NCBI GenBank assembly: GCA_028290705.1
Contig: JAQGJH010000146.1
Coordinates: 1 to 43,181 of the forward strand
DNA length: 43,181 bases
Source: Hyphomicrobiales bacterium
Lineage (GTDB): Bacteria; Pseudomonadota; Alphaproteobacteria; Rhizobiales; Beijerinckiaceae
Direction of reading: 5' to 3'
In this document: positions 17,630 to 27,331 of the stretch, in pieces
Position numbering within the stretch: position 1 is the first letter of the stretch
How the letters are laid out: each line of letters opens with the position of its first letter
Translations under genes and position numbers: made by a program
Notes under the pieces: generated by a model
Told to the model about the DNA's origin: nothing
Seen by the model: the letters and a program-made list of their open reading frames with translations, nothing else
Databases searched by the model: none

Positions 17630-18625
17630 TCAGTCCATCTTCCAGAAGGCGCTGCTTTCGAATTCGTAGACCTGGACGCCGAGCTGGTTCACGCCGCTGT
17701 TTCGGCTGCGCATCAGGCCCCAGCCGGGGCGTGAGGTGACGCGCTTTTCCAGCGGAACGGTGTCGAATGTGATGGTGTCGCCGGCATAGACCGGTTTCAG
17801 CCAGCGCAGGTTCGTGAAGCCCGGGGAGGGGCCGGAGACGAGCGGCTTCTCGCCTCGTGCGATGGCCGCGGCTTCGCTGCGCTGCTTGGTGTCGACCAGC
17901 GCGCGCATCCAGGAGGCGGCCGTGTGCCACCCGGAGGCTGCAAGCGCTCCGAAGGGGCCGGTCTTCGATGCCTCCGGATCGGTGTGGAAGGGCTGCGGAT
18001 CGTAGAGTTGCGCGAAGGCGATGATCTCGTCGCCCGGAAAGGTTTTCGAGCCGAGAACGATGCGCTTTCCGATTTCGATCTCGGCCCAATGGGCCGGGAT
18101 GAGGTCGGGCGTCACGGGAGGCGGCGCGGGGACGGGCTCGGGCGGCCCGGTGAGGCGCGTGACTTCGCTCTGCTGGCCGCGGCGGCCCATCATGACGAAG
18201 TTCGTCTGCGTCATCACGGTTGCGCCGCTCAGGTCATGCAGGTCGAAGCGGAAATGCAGAAGGCCGATGGAGGGGCGCGATTGCGACACGCGTGCGCCCA
18301 GCACTTCGGCGCGCACGCCCAGCATGTCGCCGGGCCGGACCGGCTTCAGCCATTTCACTTCCTCGACGCCCGGCGCGCCACGGCCGTCCGCGTTGTGCAG
18401 AAAGCCGTCGCAGGACAGCCGCATCAGGATGGCGCAGGTGTGCCACCCGGAGGCCGCGAGGCCGGCCAGCATGGAACGCTCGGCCACGGCCTCGTCGAGG
18501 TGAAAGGGCTGAGGATCGAACGCTCTGGCGAAGGCGAAGATCTCGTCCTTCGTGACCTCGTAGGCGCCGTATTCCAGAACCCGACCAACCGGAAAATCCT
18601 CAAAGCAGAGCAAGGTGGATTCCAT
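17630..18625 (-). CDS. Tandem MaoC-domain (double hot-dog) protein
   Basis: A 331-residue protein made of two MaoC-like hot-dog domains, about residues 1-150 and 183-325, joined by a Pro-rich linker (near 160-174). Each half repeats the same motif: FDPQPFH (36-42) with AASGWHT (58-63), and YDPQPFH (208-214) with AASGWHT (229-235). These Asp and His residues are the catalytic pair expected of (R)-enoyl-CoA hydratases. In many relatives the two halves are separate neighbouring genes. The substrate is unknown; a broad acyl-CoA hydratase role is the best guess. It is transcribed from the ychF side, with 33 bp between ychF's stop and its start. Confidence 0.87.
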   Translation of the reverse strand: MESTLLCFEDFPVGRVLEYGAYEVTKDEIFAFARAFDPQPFHLDEAVAERSMLAGLAASGWHTCAILMRLSCDGFLHNADGRGAPGVEEVKWLKPVRPGDMLGVRAEVLGARVSQSRPSIGLLHFRFDLHDLSGATVMTQTNFVMMGRRGQQSEVTRLTGPPEPVPAPPPVTPDLIPAHWAEIEIGKRIVLGSKTFPGDEIIAFAQLYDPQPFHTDPEASKTGPFGALAASGWHTAASWMRALVDTKQRSEAAAIARGEKPLVSGPSPGFTNLRWLKPVYAGDTITFDTVPLEKRVTSRPGWGLMRSRNSGVNQLGVQVYEFESSAFWKMD

Positions 18626-18658
18626 TCGGCGGCTCTCTCCGTCAGGTCAGGTCGCGGC

Positions 18659-19756
18659 TCAATTGGCGAAGCGGAAATGCAGGCAATCGCCATCCTGCAC
18701 GACATAGTCCTTGCCTTCCAACCGGAATTTTCCGGCTTCGCGTGCACCTGCCTCACCGTTGCAGGCGACGTAATCATCATACGCAATGGTTTCGGCGCGG
18801 ATGAAGCCCTTCTCGAAGTCGGTGTGGATCACGCCCGCAGCCTGCGGTCCGCGCGTGCCCTTTTCGATCGTCCAGGCGCGCGCCTCCTTCGGACCCACGG
18901 TGAAATAGGTCACGAGGTCGAGCAATTGATAGCCCGCCCTGATGACGCGATTGAGGCCGGGCTCCTCGAGGCCGACGGCTTCGAGATAATCTTTCTGGTC
19001 GGCAAGGGGCAGGATGGCGATCTCGCTCTCGATCTTGGCCGAGACCACGACCGCGACCGCGCCTTCTTCCCTGGCGCGCGCCTTCACCTTTTCGGAGAAG
19101 TCGTTGCCCTTGTCGGCGGCGGCTTCCTCGACGTTGCAGACATACAGGACCGGCTTGGACGACAGCAGGCCCAGGCCCTCGAAGGCCTTGCGCTCATCAG
19201 CCGAAATCTGTGCGAGCCGAGCCGGCTTGCCGTCGCGCAGCAGCACGAGGCAGCGGTTCATGATGTCGGACAGCTCCTTGGCTTCCTTGTCGCCGCCCTT
19301 GGCCTTCTTCTCCATGGCGACGACGCGCTTTTCGAGGCTGTCGAGATCGGCGAGCATCAGTTCGGTTTCGATGGTCTCGATGTCGTTGACGGGGTCGATG
19401 CGGCCCTCGACATGGGTGATGTCGCCGTCCTCGAAGCAGCGGACCACATGCGCGATGGCGTCGCATTCGCGGATGTTGGCGAGGAATTGATTGCCCAGGC
19501 CCTCACCTTTGCTCGCGCCGCGCACCAGGCCGGCGATGTCGACGAAGGTGAGGCGCGTCGGGATGATTTCCTTGGAGCCCGCGATGGCCGCCAGCTTTTC
19601 GAGTCGCGGGTCGGGCACGGCGACGTCGCCCACGTTTGGCTCGATCGTGCAGAAGGGATAATTCGCCGCCTGGGCCGCGGCGGTCTGGGTGAGGGCGTTG
19701 AAGAGGGTCGACTTGCCGACGTTCGGCAGGCCGACGATGCCACATTTGAAACCCAT
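18659..19756 (-). CDS. ychF: Redox-regulated ATPase YchF (Obg-like)
   Basis: A 365-aa translation-factor-related P-loop protein that binds the ribosome and prefers ATP to GTP. The Walker A motif GLPNVGKST is at residues 9-17, a [17 protein letters not shown] switch region follows, a coiled-coil insert lies about 125-175, and the C-terminal TGS domain includes [14 protein letters not shown] and [15 protein letters not shown]. The ATG at 19756 gives the canonical start MGFKCGIVG; the long open frame upstream on this strand is not family sequence. Usually clustered with prs-rplY-pth; here ychJ on the opposite strand lies between it and pth. Confidence 0.97.
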   Translation of the reverse strand: MGFKCGIVGLPNVGKSTLFNALTQTAAAQAANYPFCTIEPNVGDVAVPDPRLEKLAAIAGSKEIIPTRLTFVDIAGLVRGASKGEGLGNQFLANIRECDAIAHVVRCFEDGDITHVEGRIDPVNDIETIETELMLADLDSLEKRVVAMEKKAKGGDKEAKELSDIMNRCLVLLRDGKPARLAQISADERKAFEGLGLLSSKPVLYVCNVEEAAADKGNDFSEKVKARAREEGAVAVVVSAKIESEIAILPLADQKDYLEAVGLEEPGLNRVIRAGYQLLDLVTYFTVGPKEARAWTIEKGTRGPQAAGVIHTDFEKGFIRAETIAYDDYVACNGEAGAREAGKFRLEGKDYVVQDGDCLHFRFAN

Positions 19757-19899
19757 GGCTCGTCCGATGTCTTTGGGAGGGGGGCGCTTCGCGCCGGATT
19801 GGTCTGTCGTATGGATCGGGGAGGGCGAAAAGGCAAGCAAGCACGGTCTCGGGGCCGCCGGGTCTTGCCACTCGCGCCACGCCCGGGCTATGTGCGCAC

Positions 19900-20418
19900 A
19901 TGAACCTCGCGATCTGCCCCTGCCGCCAGACGGCCTCCACCCAGCCTTCCTACGCCGAATGCTGCCAGCCCTACGTCGAGGGAGCCGCCAAGGCTCCGAG
20001 CGCCGAGGCGCTGATGCGCTCGCGCTATTCGGCCTTCGCCGTCGGGGCGATCGACTATCTGGTCGAGACCGTCGCGCCCGAGGCGCGGGGCGACATGGAC
20101 AAGGCGTCGCTGACCGCATGGTCGAAGGAATCCCACTGGGGCGGGCTGGACATTGCCGAGACGGTCGATGGCCAGCCGGGCGACGCCACCGGGATCGTCG
20201 AGTTCGTGGCCCACTTCAGCCGCAACGGCAAGCGTGAGACGCATGTCGAGCGCTCGACCTTCCGGTTCGATGCGCCCCAGTGCCGCTGGTTTTTCGTCGA
20301 TGGCGAGAAGCCGCGCGGCAAGACCGTGGTGAAGGGCGCCCAGGCGGGCCGCAACGACCCATGCCCGTGCGGCAGCGGCAAGAAATACAAGAAGTGCTGC
20401 GGAGCCGCGGCGGCCTGA
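19900..20418 (+). CDS. ychJ: YchJ-family (UPF0225) protein with SEC-C motif
   Basis: A 172-residue protein. The N-terminus [20 protein letters not shown] is a cysteine-rich metal-binding-like segment, the middle (about 35-145) is the YchJ NTF2-like domain with [12 protein letters not shown], and the C-terminus [16 protein letters not shown] is a zinc-binding SEC-C motif like that of SecA. The molecular role is unknown; the SEC-C tail suggests contact with the Sec system or nucleic acid. Divergent from ychF (143 bp apart) and convergent with pth (7 bp apart), so it splits an otherwise common gene run. Confidence 0.92.
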   Translation: MNLAICPCRQTASTQPSYAECCQPYVEGAAKAPSAEALMRSRYSAFAVGAIDYLVETVAPEARGDMDKASLTAWSKESHWGGLDIAETVDGQPGDATGIVEFVAHFSRNGKRETHVERSTFRFDAPQCRWFFVDGEKPRGKTVVKGAQAGRNDPCPCGSGKKYKKCCGAAAA

Positions 20419-20425
20419 AAAGGCC

Positions 20426-21022
20426 TCAGAGCTTCTTCTCGTCGCCGAAGCCTGCCGCCTCCATGGCGAGGTGGACGCGATTCTGGAAGTTCGCGTCTTC
20501 GGCGCGGGCAAGCAGATCGGCATGGCGCGCAACGGCGTCGCAAAGCGCATCGACCCATTGCATCTCGGTCTTGCCGAAGTCGTTCAGCACGTAGTTATGG
20601 ACCAGCGACTTGTCGCCTGGATGGCCGATGCCGAGGCGGATGCGGCGATAGTCGTTGCCCATGTGAGCGGTGATCGAACGCAGTCCGTTGTGGCCCGCAT
20701 TCCCGCCGCCGCTCTTGATGCGCAGCTTGCCGGGCGGCAGATCGAGTTCGTCGTGCAGGACCACGATGTTTTTCAGGTCGATCTTCAGGAAGCGCGCCGC
20801 CTCGGCGACCGAGCGGCCCGATTCGTTCATGTAGGTCTGTGGCTGGAGCAGCAGCACGCGTTCGCCCGCGATGACGCCTTCGCTCGCGAGCGCCTGGAAC
20901 TTCGAGCGGGCTTGCGGAAAGCGGTGCTGGCGCGCAATGGCCTCGATGGCCATGAAGCCGATGTTGTGGCGGTTGCCCGCATATTGCCGGCCCGGATTGC
21001 CGAGCCCGACGAAGAGAAGCAT
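20426..21022 (-). CDS. pth: Peptidyl-tRNA hydrolase
   Basis: A 198-aa cytosolic enzyme that frees tRNA from prematurely released peptidyl-tRNA. Family sequence: [20 protein letters not shown] with catalytic His19, YMNESG with Asn66, [18 protein letters not shown] with Asp91, and AGHNGLRS with Asn112, matching the four functional residues of the E. coli enzyme at a near-constant offset. It follows rplY (69 bp gap) on the same strand and probably shares the prs-rplY-pth transcript. Confidence 0.97.
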   Translation of the reverse strand: MLLFVGLGNPGRQYAGNRHNIGFMAIEAIARQHRFPQARSKFQALASEGVIAGERVLLLQPQTYMNESGRSVAEAARFLKIDLKNIVVLHDELDLPPGKLRIKSGGGNAGHNGLRSITAHMGNDYRRIRLGIGHPGDKSLVHNYVLNDFGKTEMQWVDALCDAVARHADLLARAEDANFQNRVHLAMEAAGFGDEKKL

Positions 21023-21091
21023 GGCGATCCCCGAAAGCAGAACCGCCCGCGCGAGGGGCGCGGGCGGGATGTGTGACGAGCCAGGAAGGAC

Positions 21092-21742
21092 TTACTTCTT
21101 TGGCGCAGCCTTGGCGGCCGGAGCGGCCTTGGCGGCGGGAGCCGCAGCGGCGGCCGCCGGAGCAACCTCTTCGGCACGGGCCGGCGGGGTGATGGTGGCG
21201 ATCGTGAAGTCGCGGTCGGTGATCGTCGGCTTGCAGCCTTCCGGCAGCTGGATGGCCGAGATGTGCAGCGAGTCGGCGATGTCGAGTTCCGACAGATCGG
21301 CCGTGACGGCTTCCGGAATGTTGTCGGCCGGGACACGCATTTCGATCGTGTGACGCACGACGTTCAGGGCGCCGCCCTTCTTGATGCCCGGGCAGGTTTC
21401 CTGGTTGATGAAATGCACCGGGACGTCGACGCGCAGGCGCGAACCCGGACGCAGACGCAGGAAATCGACGTGCAGCGGCGTGTCGCGCACGACGTCGAGC
21501 TGATAATCGCGCGGAATGACGCGTTCCTTGCGGCCTTCGATGTCGACCTCGAAAATGGTCGTCAGGAAGTGGCCGGCATAGATCAGCTTGTTGAGTTCAC
21601 GGTAATCGAGCGAGATCGACTCGGCGGGCACGCCGCCGCCATAGATCACGCCTGGAATACGGCCTTCACGGCGTACGCTACGGGCGGCCCCCTTGCCTGC
21701 CCCGCTGCGAACCGTGGCCGCGAGTTGCTTCATCGCTGCCAT
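21092..21742 (-). CDS. rplY: 50S ribosomal protein L25 (Ctc/TL5 type)
   Basis: A 216-aa two-domain L25 that binds 5S rRNA. The N-terminal domain shows [22 protein letters not shown] (just after residue 15) and [21 protein letters not shown], the C-terminal beta domain starts near residue 95, and the last ~35 residues are an Ala/Pro/Lys-rich tail. This longer Ctc form is usual in Alphaproteobacteria; the E. coli protein has only the first domain. The start MAAMKQLAA is the first of two close ATGs (21742 and 21733). It lies between prs and pth. Confidence 0.96.
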   Translation of the reverse strand: MAAMKQLAATVRSGAGKGAARSVRREGRIPGVIYGGGVPAESISLDYRELNKLIYAGHFLTTIFEVDIEGRKERVIPRDYQLDVVRDTPLHVDFLRLRPGSRLRVDVPVHFINQETCPGIKKGGALNVVRHTIEMRVPADNIPEAVTADLSELDIADSLHISAIQLPEGCKPTITDRDFTIATITPPARAEEVAPAAAAAAPAAKAAPAAKAAPKK

Positions 21743-21862
21743 TGTCTTGGTCCTTTAACGGTCATGCGCCCGTGCCTCCAAGGGTGTCGGCGGGCGCAGG
21801 GCGGTTCATAGGGGAAAAGCGGCGGCCGGGCAATGGGGCGGGACGCGGCGTCGACCTCCGCC

Positions 21863-22804
<942 letters not shown>

Positions 22805-22940
22805 GCGCCTGCCCTCGTGCCGGACGGCTGCCCGGCTGCCGCCGCGCGCCCCCGTCAACTCGACCCCTATGGCGGGGGGTCTTAGCAGCGTTGCGCGGCC
22901 TGAACAACATGGCGCTGTCATGACGGTCGGCCATCCACCG

Positions 22941-22989
22941 TAAACCGCCGCTCGTGGTTTATGCTCCAAGGCCCCCCGAGCGGCGTTTT
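22941..22989. other. Two overlapping inverted repeats between prs and uvrC
   Basis: TAAACC (22941-22946) pairs with GGTTTA (22956-22961). Overlapping it, CGCCGCTCG (22946-22954) pairs perfectly with CGAGCGGCG (22977-22985) and is followed by TTTT. The two cannot form fully at once. They may be an operator or a leader structure ahead of uvrC. Confidence 0.45.
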
Positions 22990-23041
22990 CTGACAGGGCG
23001 CGTCGCCCGCGGGGGTTTCATCCGCGCGGCCCAGGCCCTAG

Positions 23042-25183
23042 ATGTCGGGCATGAGCCGCCCGCCGCATGCCCCCGATTCCAGTTCGTCTCCGGAGGATCC
23101 ATCTCCCGCGGACGATCTGCCCCAGGCCGATGCGCCTCCCGGGCCGGAGGCCTCGCTCGACGAAGCGCCGCCCATGGTGAGCGACATCCCGCCAGGAGCC
23201 GAGGCGGTTGTCGAGGCCGGACCGGAGAGCGAAACCGAGGAGGGGCTCGACGATGCCGAACTGACGTCCGGGGTCGACCTCGGCTTCGACGAGGAAGCCG
23301 CGCCCGCTTCCGTGCGCAGGGGGGCGGCCGTCATCCGAGGTTATCTACGCCATGCGCCCGCGGGGCCGGGCGTCTACCGGATGATCGCCGCTGACGAAGA
23401 AGTTCTGTATGTCGGCAAAGCCAAGAGCGTGCGCAAGCGCATCGCCAGCTATGCGCGCGCAGCGGGTCACAATGGCCGCATTTCCCGCATGATCTCGCTG
23501 ACGTGCAAGATGGTCTTCGTGTCGACCGCGACCGAGACCGAGGCGCTGCTGCTCGAGACGAACTACATCAAGCAGATGAAGCCCCGCTTCAACGTGCTGA
23601 TGCGCGACGACAAGTCGTTTCCCTACATTCTCGTGACGGGCGATCACGTGTCGCCTCAACTGACGAAGCACCGGGGCGCGCGCAACCGGAAAGGCGATTA
23701 TTTCGGGCCCTTCGCCAGCGTCTGGGCGGTAAACCGCACGTTGAACGCTCTGCAGCGGGCGTTTCTTCTGCGCTCATGCACGGACAGCTACTATGAAAAC
23801 CGCACCCGGCCGTGCCTGCTGCACCAGATCAAGCGCTGCGCGGGGCCGTGCACGGGGGAAGTCAGCCATGGCGATTACGCCGTGCTGGTGGAGGAGGCGC
23901 GCGGCTTTCTTTCAGGCAAGAGCCGGGCTGTGCGCGAGCGGCTCGCGCAGGAAATGACGGAAGCCGCGGAGGCGCTGGAGTTCGAGCGCGCGGCGCGGCT
24001 GCGGGATCGTATCGCGGCGCTGTCGGCCATCCAGGGCGAGCAGGGCATCAATCCCAAAACCGTCGAAGAGGCCGATGTTTTCGCCATCGTCGAGCAGGCC
24101 GGCCAGTTCTGCGTCGAGGTGTTCTTCTTCCGCACCTATCAGAACTGGGGGAATCGCGCGTATTTCCCGCGCGCCGACCGCAGCCTCGGCGAGAGCGAAG
24201 TGCTGGACGCCTTTCTGGCGCAGTTCTACGCCGAGAAGCCGCCGGCGCGGCTCGTGCTGCTGTCGCACGACATCGAGTCGCGCGGCCTCCTGGAGGCCGC
24301 CCTTTCGGAGCGAGCAGGACGGAAGGTCGAGGTCCTGACGCCGCAACGGGGTGAGCGCTGCGAGCTGGTGGCGCATGCAGCCAAGAACGCGCGCGAGACG
24401 ATCGGCCGGCGCTTGTCCGAGACCTCCGCGCAGGAAAAGCTGCTCGAGGCTCTGGCGGCGGGCTTCGGCATCGAGCGGAAGCTGCGTCGCGTCGAGGTCT
24501 ACGACAATTCGCACATCATGGGCACGAATGCCGTCGGCGCAATGGTGGTGGCCGGGGCGTCGGGCTTCATGAAGACGCATTACCGCACCTTCAACATCAA
24601 GTCGGAAGATCTGACGCCGGGCGACGATTACGGGATGATGCGCGAGGTGCTGCGCCGACGTTTCGCCCGGCTGGTGAAGGAGGAGGGCGCCACCGTGGCG
24701 CCGCCGCCGGAGGGCGATGCGTTCCCGTCGCGTCCTGACCTGATCCTGATCGACGGCGGGCGCGGCCAATTCGAGGCCGCGCGGGCGATTCTGGCCGAAC
24801 TCGCCGTCGAGGGGGTCGAGGTCGCATCCATCGCCAAGGGGCCGGACCGCAATGCCGGGCGCGAAACCTTCTTTCTGCCTGGCCGTGAGCCTTTCAAGCT
24901 CGCTCCACGTGATCCGGCGCTGTATTTCGTACAGCGGTTGCGCGACGAGGCGCATCGCTTTGCCATCGGGACGCACCGGGCCCGCCGCAAGAAGGATTTC
25001 ACGAAATCGCCGCTCGACGAGATCGGGGGCATCGGCCCTGCGCGCAAGCGGGCGCTGCTGCATGCCTTCGGGACCGCCAAGTCGATCTCCCGGGCAGGCC
25101 TGGCGGACCTCGAGAAGGTGCCGGGCATCAATGCCGCCACGGCAAAGCTGGTCTATGATTATTTTCACGAAAAGGGCGGATAG
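23042..25183 (+). CDS. uvrC: Excinuclease ABC subunit C with acidic N-terminal extension
   Basis: A 713-aa nucleotide-excision-repair nuclease that makes both cuts beside a lesion with UvrB. Order: GIY-YIG domain (about 104-185, GVYRM and [13 protein letters not shown]), UVR motif (about residues 303-325, [17 protein letters not shown]), the RNase H-like C-terminal nuclease ([26 protein letters not shown]), and a helix-hairpin-helix tail ([13 protein letters not shown]). The first ~93 residues are acidic, Pro- and Ser-rich and probably disordered; they are not part of the usual fold. If translation starts at Met45 (23174) the tail is half as long. pgsA, moaD and moaE follow on the same strand. 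Confidence 0.96.
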   Translation: MSGMSRPPHAPDSSSSPEDPSPADDLPQADAPPGPEASLDEAPPMVSDIPPGAEAVVEAGPESETEEGLDDAELTSGVDLGFDEEAAPASVRRGAAVIRGYLRHAPAGPGVYRMIAADEEVLYVGKAKSVRKRIASYARAAGHNGRISRMISLTCKMVFVSTATETEALLLETNYIKQMKPRFNVLMRDDKSFPYILVTGDHVSPQLTKHRGARNRKGDYFGPFASVWAVNRTLNALQRAFLLRSCTDSYYENRTRPCLLHQIKRCAGPCTGEVSHGDYAVLVEEARGFLSGKSRAVRERLAQEMTEAAEALEFERAARLRDRIAALSAIQGEQGINPKTVEEADVFAIVEQAGQFCVEVFFFRTYQNWGNRAYFPRADRSLGESEVLDAFLAQFYAEKPPARLVLLSHDIESRGLLEAALSERAGRKVEVLTPQRGERCELVAHAAKNARETIGRRLSETSAQEKLLEALAAGFGIERKLRRVEVYDNSHIMGTNAVGAMVVAGASGFMKTHYRTFNIKSEDLTPGDDYGMMREVLRRRFARLVKEEGATVAPPPEGDAFPSRPDLILIDGGRGQFEAARAILAELAVEGVEVASIAKGPDRNAGRETFFLPGREPFKLAPRDPALYFVQRLRDEAHRFAIGTHRARRKKDFTKSPLDEIGGIGPARKRALLHAFGTAKSISRAGLADLEKVPGINAATAKLVYDYFHEKGG

Positions 25184-25255
25184 TTTGTCAGATCACGGCT
25201 TCGTTCGAACCGGCCTATTGACGCAGGGCCGCCCGGGCTGTTTCCCTCCCGGGCA

Positions 25256-25846
25256 ATGGCGATGAGTTCACTCGATCGCGGGCGCACCTGGAGCCTGCCG
25301 AACATTCTCACCTATGGACGGGTCGCGGCTGTACCGGTGGTCGCGGGACTCCTGTTCTGGCCCGAAATCCACTGGGTGCGATGGACCGCGCTCGGATTGT
25401 TCGCGCTCGCGGCCATCACCGATTTCTTCGACGGCTATCTGGCGCGTGTCTGGCAGCAGCAATCCTCGCTGGGCCGCATGCTGGATCCCATCGCCGACAA
25501 GCTGCTGGTTGCGGCATGCCTGCTGGTCCTGGTGGCCGACCAGACGATTTCGGGCGTTTCGATGTGGGCCGCGATCGTCATCCTCTGTCGTGAAATCCTC
25601 GTCTCGGGCCTGCGTGAATATCTGGCCGAATTGCGGGTGTCGGTGCCGGTCACGCGTGTGGCCAAGTACAAGACCACGATGCAGCTGGTGTCGCTCGGCT
25701 TTCTCATCGCCGGGCCGGCCGGCGAGCAGGTTCTGCCGTATACGGTCGAAATCGGGCTCGTGCTGCTTTGGACGGCCGCCCTCCTGACGCTGTACACCGG
25801 CTGGGACTATATGAGGTCGGGGCTGAAACACGTCAGCGACGGGTGA
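25256..25846 (+). CDS. pgsA: CDP-diacylglycerol-glycerol-3-phosphate 3-phosphatidyltransferase
   Basis: A 196-aa inner-membrane enzyme making phosphatidylglycerol phosphate, the first step to phosphatidylglycerol and cardiolipin. The CDP-alcohol phosphotransferase signature is complete: FDGYLARVWQQQSSLGRML followed by DPIADK, that is DG-x2-AR-x8-G-x3-D-x3-D. Five or so hydrophobic helices follow the pattern of the family. ATG codons at 25256 and 25262 are both possible starts; I list the first. It sits 72 bp after uvrC and 5 bp before moaD, an order I associate with rhizobia. Confidence 0.94.
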   Translation: MAMSSLDRGRTWSLPNILTYGRVAAVPVVAGLLFWPEIHWVRWTALGLFALAAITDFFDGYLARVWQQQSSLGRMLDPIADKLLVAACLLVLVADQTISGVSMWAAIVILCREILVSGLREYLAELRVSVPVTRVAKYKTTMQLVSLGFLIAGPAGEQVLPYTVEIGLVLLWTAALLTLYTGWDYMRSGLKHVSDG

Positions 25847-25851
25847 GCATG

Positions 25852-26103
25852 ATGAAAGCTGTATACTTTGCATGGGTGCGGGAACGCATCGGGCATGGCG
25901 ACGAAGAGATCGCGCCGCCCGATTCGGTCTCTGACGTGGCCGGCCTGATGACCTGGCTGATCGCGCGCGGCGAGCAATATGCCCATGCGTTCGAGAATCC
26001 GAAGGTGATCCGGGTCGCGATCGACCAGACTCATGTGAAGCACGACGCCAAGATCGCAGGCGCGCGCGAGATCGCGTTCTTTCCGCCGATGACGGGTGGC
26101 TGA
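25852..26103 (+). CDS. moaD: Molybdopterin synthase sulfur-carrier subunit
   Basis: An 83-aa ubiquitin-fold protein that delivers sulfur as a C-terminal thiocarboxylate to make molybdopterin. It starts MKAVYFAWVRERIGHGDEEI and ends FFPPMTGG, with the required Gly-Gly terminus. Tandem ATGs at 25849 and 25852 follow a GGTGAG site; either could be used. The stop shares one base with the moaE ATG (TGATG), so the two subunits are coupled. The product is needed for molybdenum enzymes such as the MsrP encoded near 15 kb. Confidence 0.94.
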   Translation: MKAVYFAWVRERIGHGDEEIAPPDSVSDVAGLMTWLIARGEQYAHAFENPKVIRVAIDQTHVKHDAKIAGAREIAFFPPMTGG

Positions 26104-26561
26104 TGGCGACCGTTCGCGTCCAGGCTGAGGATTTCGATCCCGTCGCCGAGGCCGGCGCGCTGACGCTCGGCCGCACCGACGTCGGCGCCGTCGTGACGTT
26201 CACGGGCCTCTGCCGCGACGAGGGCGGTCTGCTCGACACGCTCGAACTCGAACATTATCCGGGCATGGCTGAGCGCGAACTCGAGCGCATCGTCGCGCAG
26301 GCCGAGGAGCGCTGGTCGGTTCAGGGCATCGTCGTCATCCACCGCTACGGCGCCATCAAGCCCGGCGAGCGGATCGTCATGGTGGCGGTTTCGTCATTGC
26401 ATCGGGGCGAAGCGTTCTGCGCAGCCGAATTTCTGATGGACTATTTGAAAACGCAGGCGCCCTTCTGGAAGAGGCAGAAACTCGCCGACGGAACATCGGG
26501 CGGTTGGGTCGAAGGCAAGGAAGCCGACGACGAGGCGGCTGAGAAATGGAAGCGCGCCTGA
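26103..26561 (+). CDS. moaE: Molybdopterin synthase catalytic subunit
   Basis: A 152-aa large subunit that inserts two sulfurs into precursor Z (cPMP). Family features: GAVVTFTGLCRDE (28-40), LELEHYPGMAERELERI, HRYGAIKPGERIVMVAVSS, HRGEAFCAAEFLMDYLK, and FWKRQK with the catalytic lysines. It is translationally coupled to moaD. Its last 16 bases overlap the start of the DUF1232 gene. Confidence 0.95.
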   Translation: MATVRVQAEDFDPVAEAGALTLGRTDVGAVVTFTGLCRDEGGLLDTLELEHYPGMAERELERIVAQAEERWSVQGIVVIHRYGAIKPGERIVMVAVSSLHRGEAFCAAEFLMDYLKTQAPFWKRQKLADGTSGGWVEGKEADDEAAEKWKRA

Positions 26562-26986
26562 CGTCGCTTACTCTGCGCGTGAAGCTTTGGGCCGCAGCGG
26601 TCAAGCGTGACGTCATGGCGCTGTGGATCGCGGGCCGCGATCCACGCGTCCCCTGGGTCGCCAAGGCAGTCGCGGGGCTCGTCGCGGCCTATGCGCTTTC
26701 ACCGATCGATCTGATCCCAGACTTCGTCCCGGTGCTCGGCTATCTGGACGATCTGATCCTCGTGCCCGCGGGAATCATGCTGGCGGTAAGCCTTATTCCG
26801 CCGGCATTGCTGAACGAATTCAGGCTGCAAGCAGAGGCGCGCCTTGAGAGGCCGACGAGCCGTGCGGGCGTCGCGATGATCCTGGTTCTGTGGGTTCTTT
26901 CAGCGTTGTTGCTGTTTTGGCTGTTCACAGGAGAGGGCGCGGCGATCGCATCCGGACTCATCGCGATTGCATCGGCGCCGGCTTAG
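26546..26986 (+). CDS. DUF1232 (YkvA-like) membrane protein
   Basis: A 146-residue protein. The DUF1232 core is clear: AKAVAGLVAAYALSPIDLIP (about 39-58) then DFVPVLGYLDDLILVPAGI, typical of YkvA-family proteins. A second hydrophobic helix lies at about 107-126 (VAMILVLWVLSALLLFWLF). The function of the family is not established. The ATG lies inside moaE, so it is the last member of the uvrC-pgsA-moaDE run or at least starts within it. Confidence 0.83.
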   Translation: MEARLTSLTLRVKLWAAAVKRDVMALWIAGRDPRVPWVAKAVAGLVAAYALSPIDLIPDFVPVLGYLDDLILVPAGIMLAVSLIPPALLNEFRLQAEARLERPTSRAGVAMILVLWVLSALLLFWLFTGEGAAIASGLIAIASAPA

Positions 26987-27059
26987 AGGCATTCGGAGAA
27001 CGTTGGCCATGGTGCCGAGTCGGCTGCCGAAGGGCCTTCTTCTCATGAGAGTCTTTTAG

Positions 27060-27308
27060 ATGAAATCTTTTCTGATCTTTGCAGTGGCGACGCTTTTGGC
27101 CGGGCAGGTATCGGCGCAGGTGACGGATCCCGAGATGGATTGTGCCTCCTATCTCAAGGTCGCGGCTCAGGCGGGTCCGAGTCCGAAAACAGGCGACGCC
27201 GCGATGGACAAGATGGCGGCCGACGTCGACGTCAAGATGATGGCGTATTGCAAGGCCAATCCCAAAGCCAAAGCGATGGACGCCGCCATGAAGGCGATGG
27301 GCGGCTGA
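27060..27308 (+). CDS. Small secreted HdeA/HdeB-like protein
   Basis: An 82-residue precursor. Residues 1-19 are a signal peptide (MKSFLIFAVATLLAGQVSA). The mature part has two cysteines, Cys28 in MDCASYL and Cys64 in AYCKANPKA, 36 residues apart. This resembles the periplasmic acid-stress chaperones HdeA/HdeB, whose two cysteines form the single disulfide, with CxxYL-like and YCxxNP-like surroundings. The mature chain is shorter than HdeA, so the match is tentative. The sequence upstream is AT-richer than its surroundings. It ends 23 bp from convergent ilvE. Confidence 0.7.
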   Translation: MKSFLIFAVATLLAGQVSAQVTDPEMDCASYLKVAAQAGPSPKTGDAAMDKMAADVDVKMMAYCKANPKAKAMDAAMKAMGG

Positions 27309-27331
27309 TTCCTCACTTCAGGAAGTGGGCC

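Noticed and set aside
17924-19903. A 659-codon plus-strand open frame over the MaoC and ychF genes
   Set aside because: It is a shadow of two well-recognised minus-strand genes; the translation has no recognisable family.
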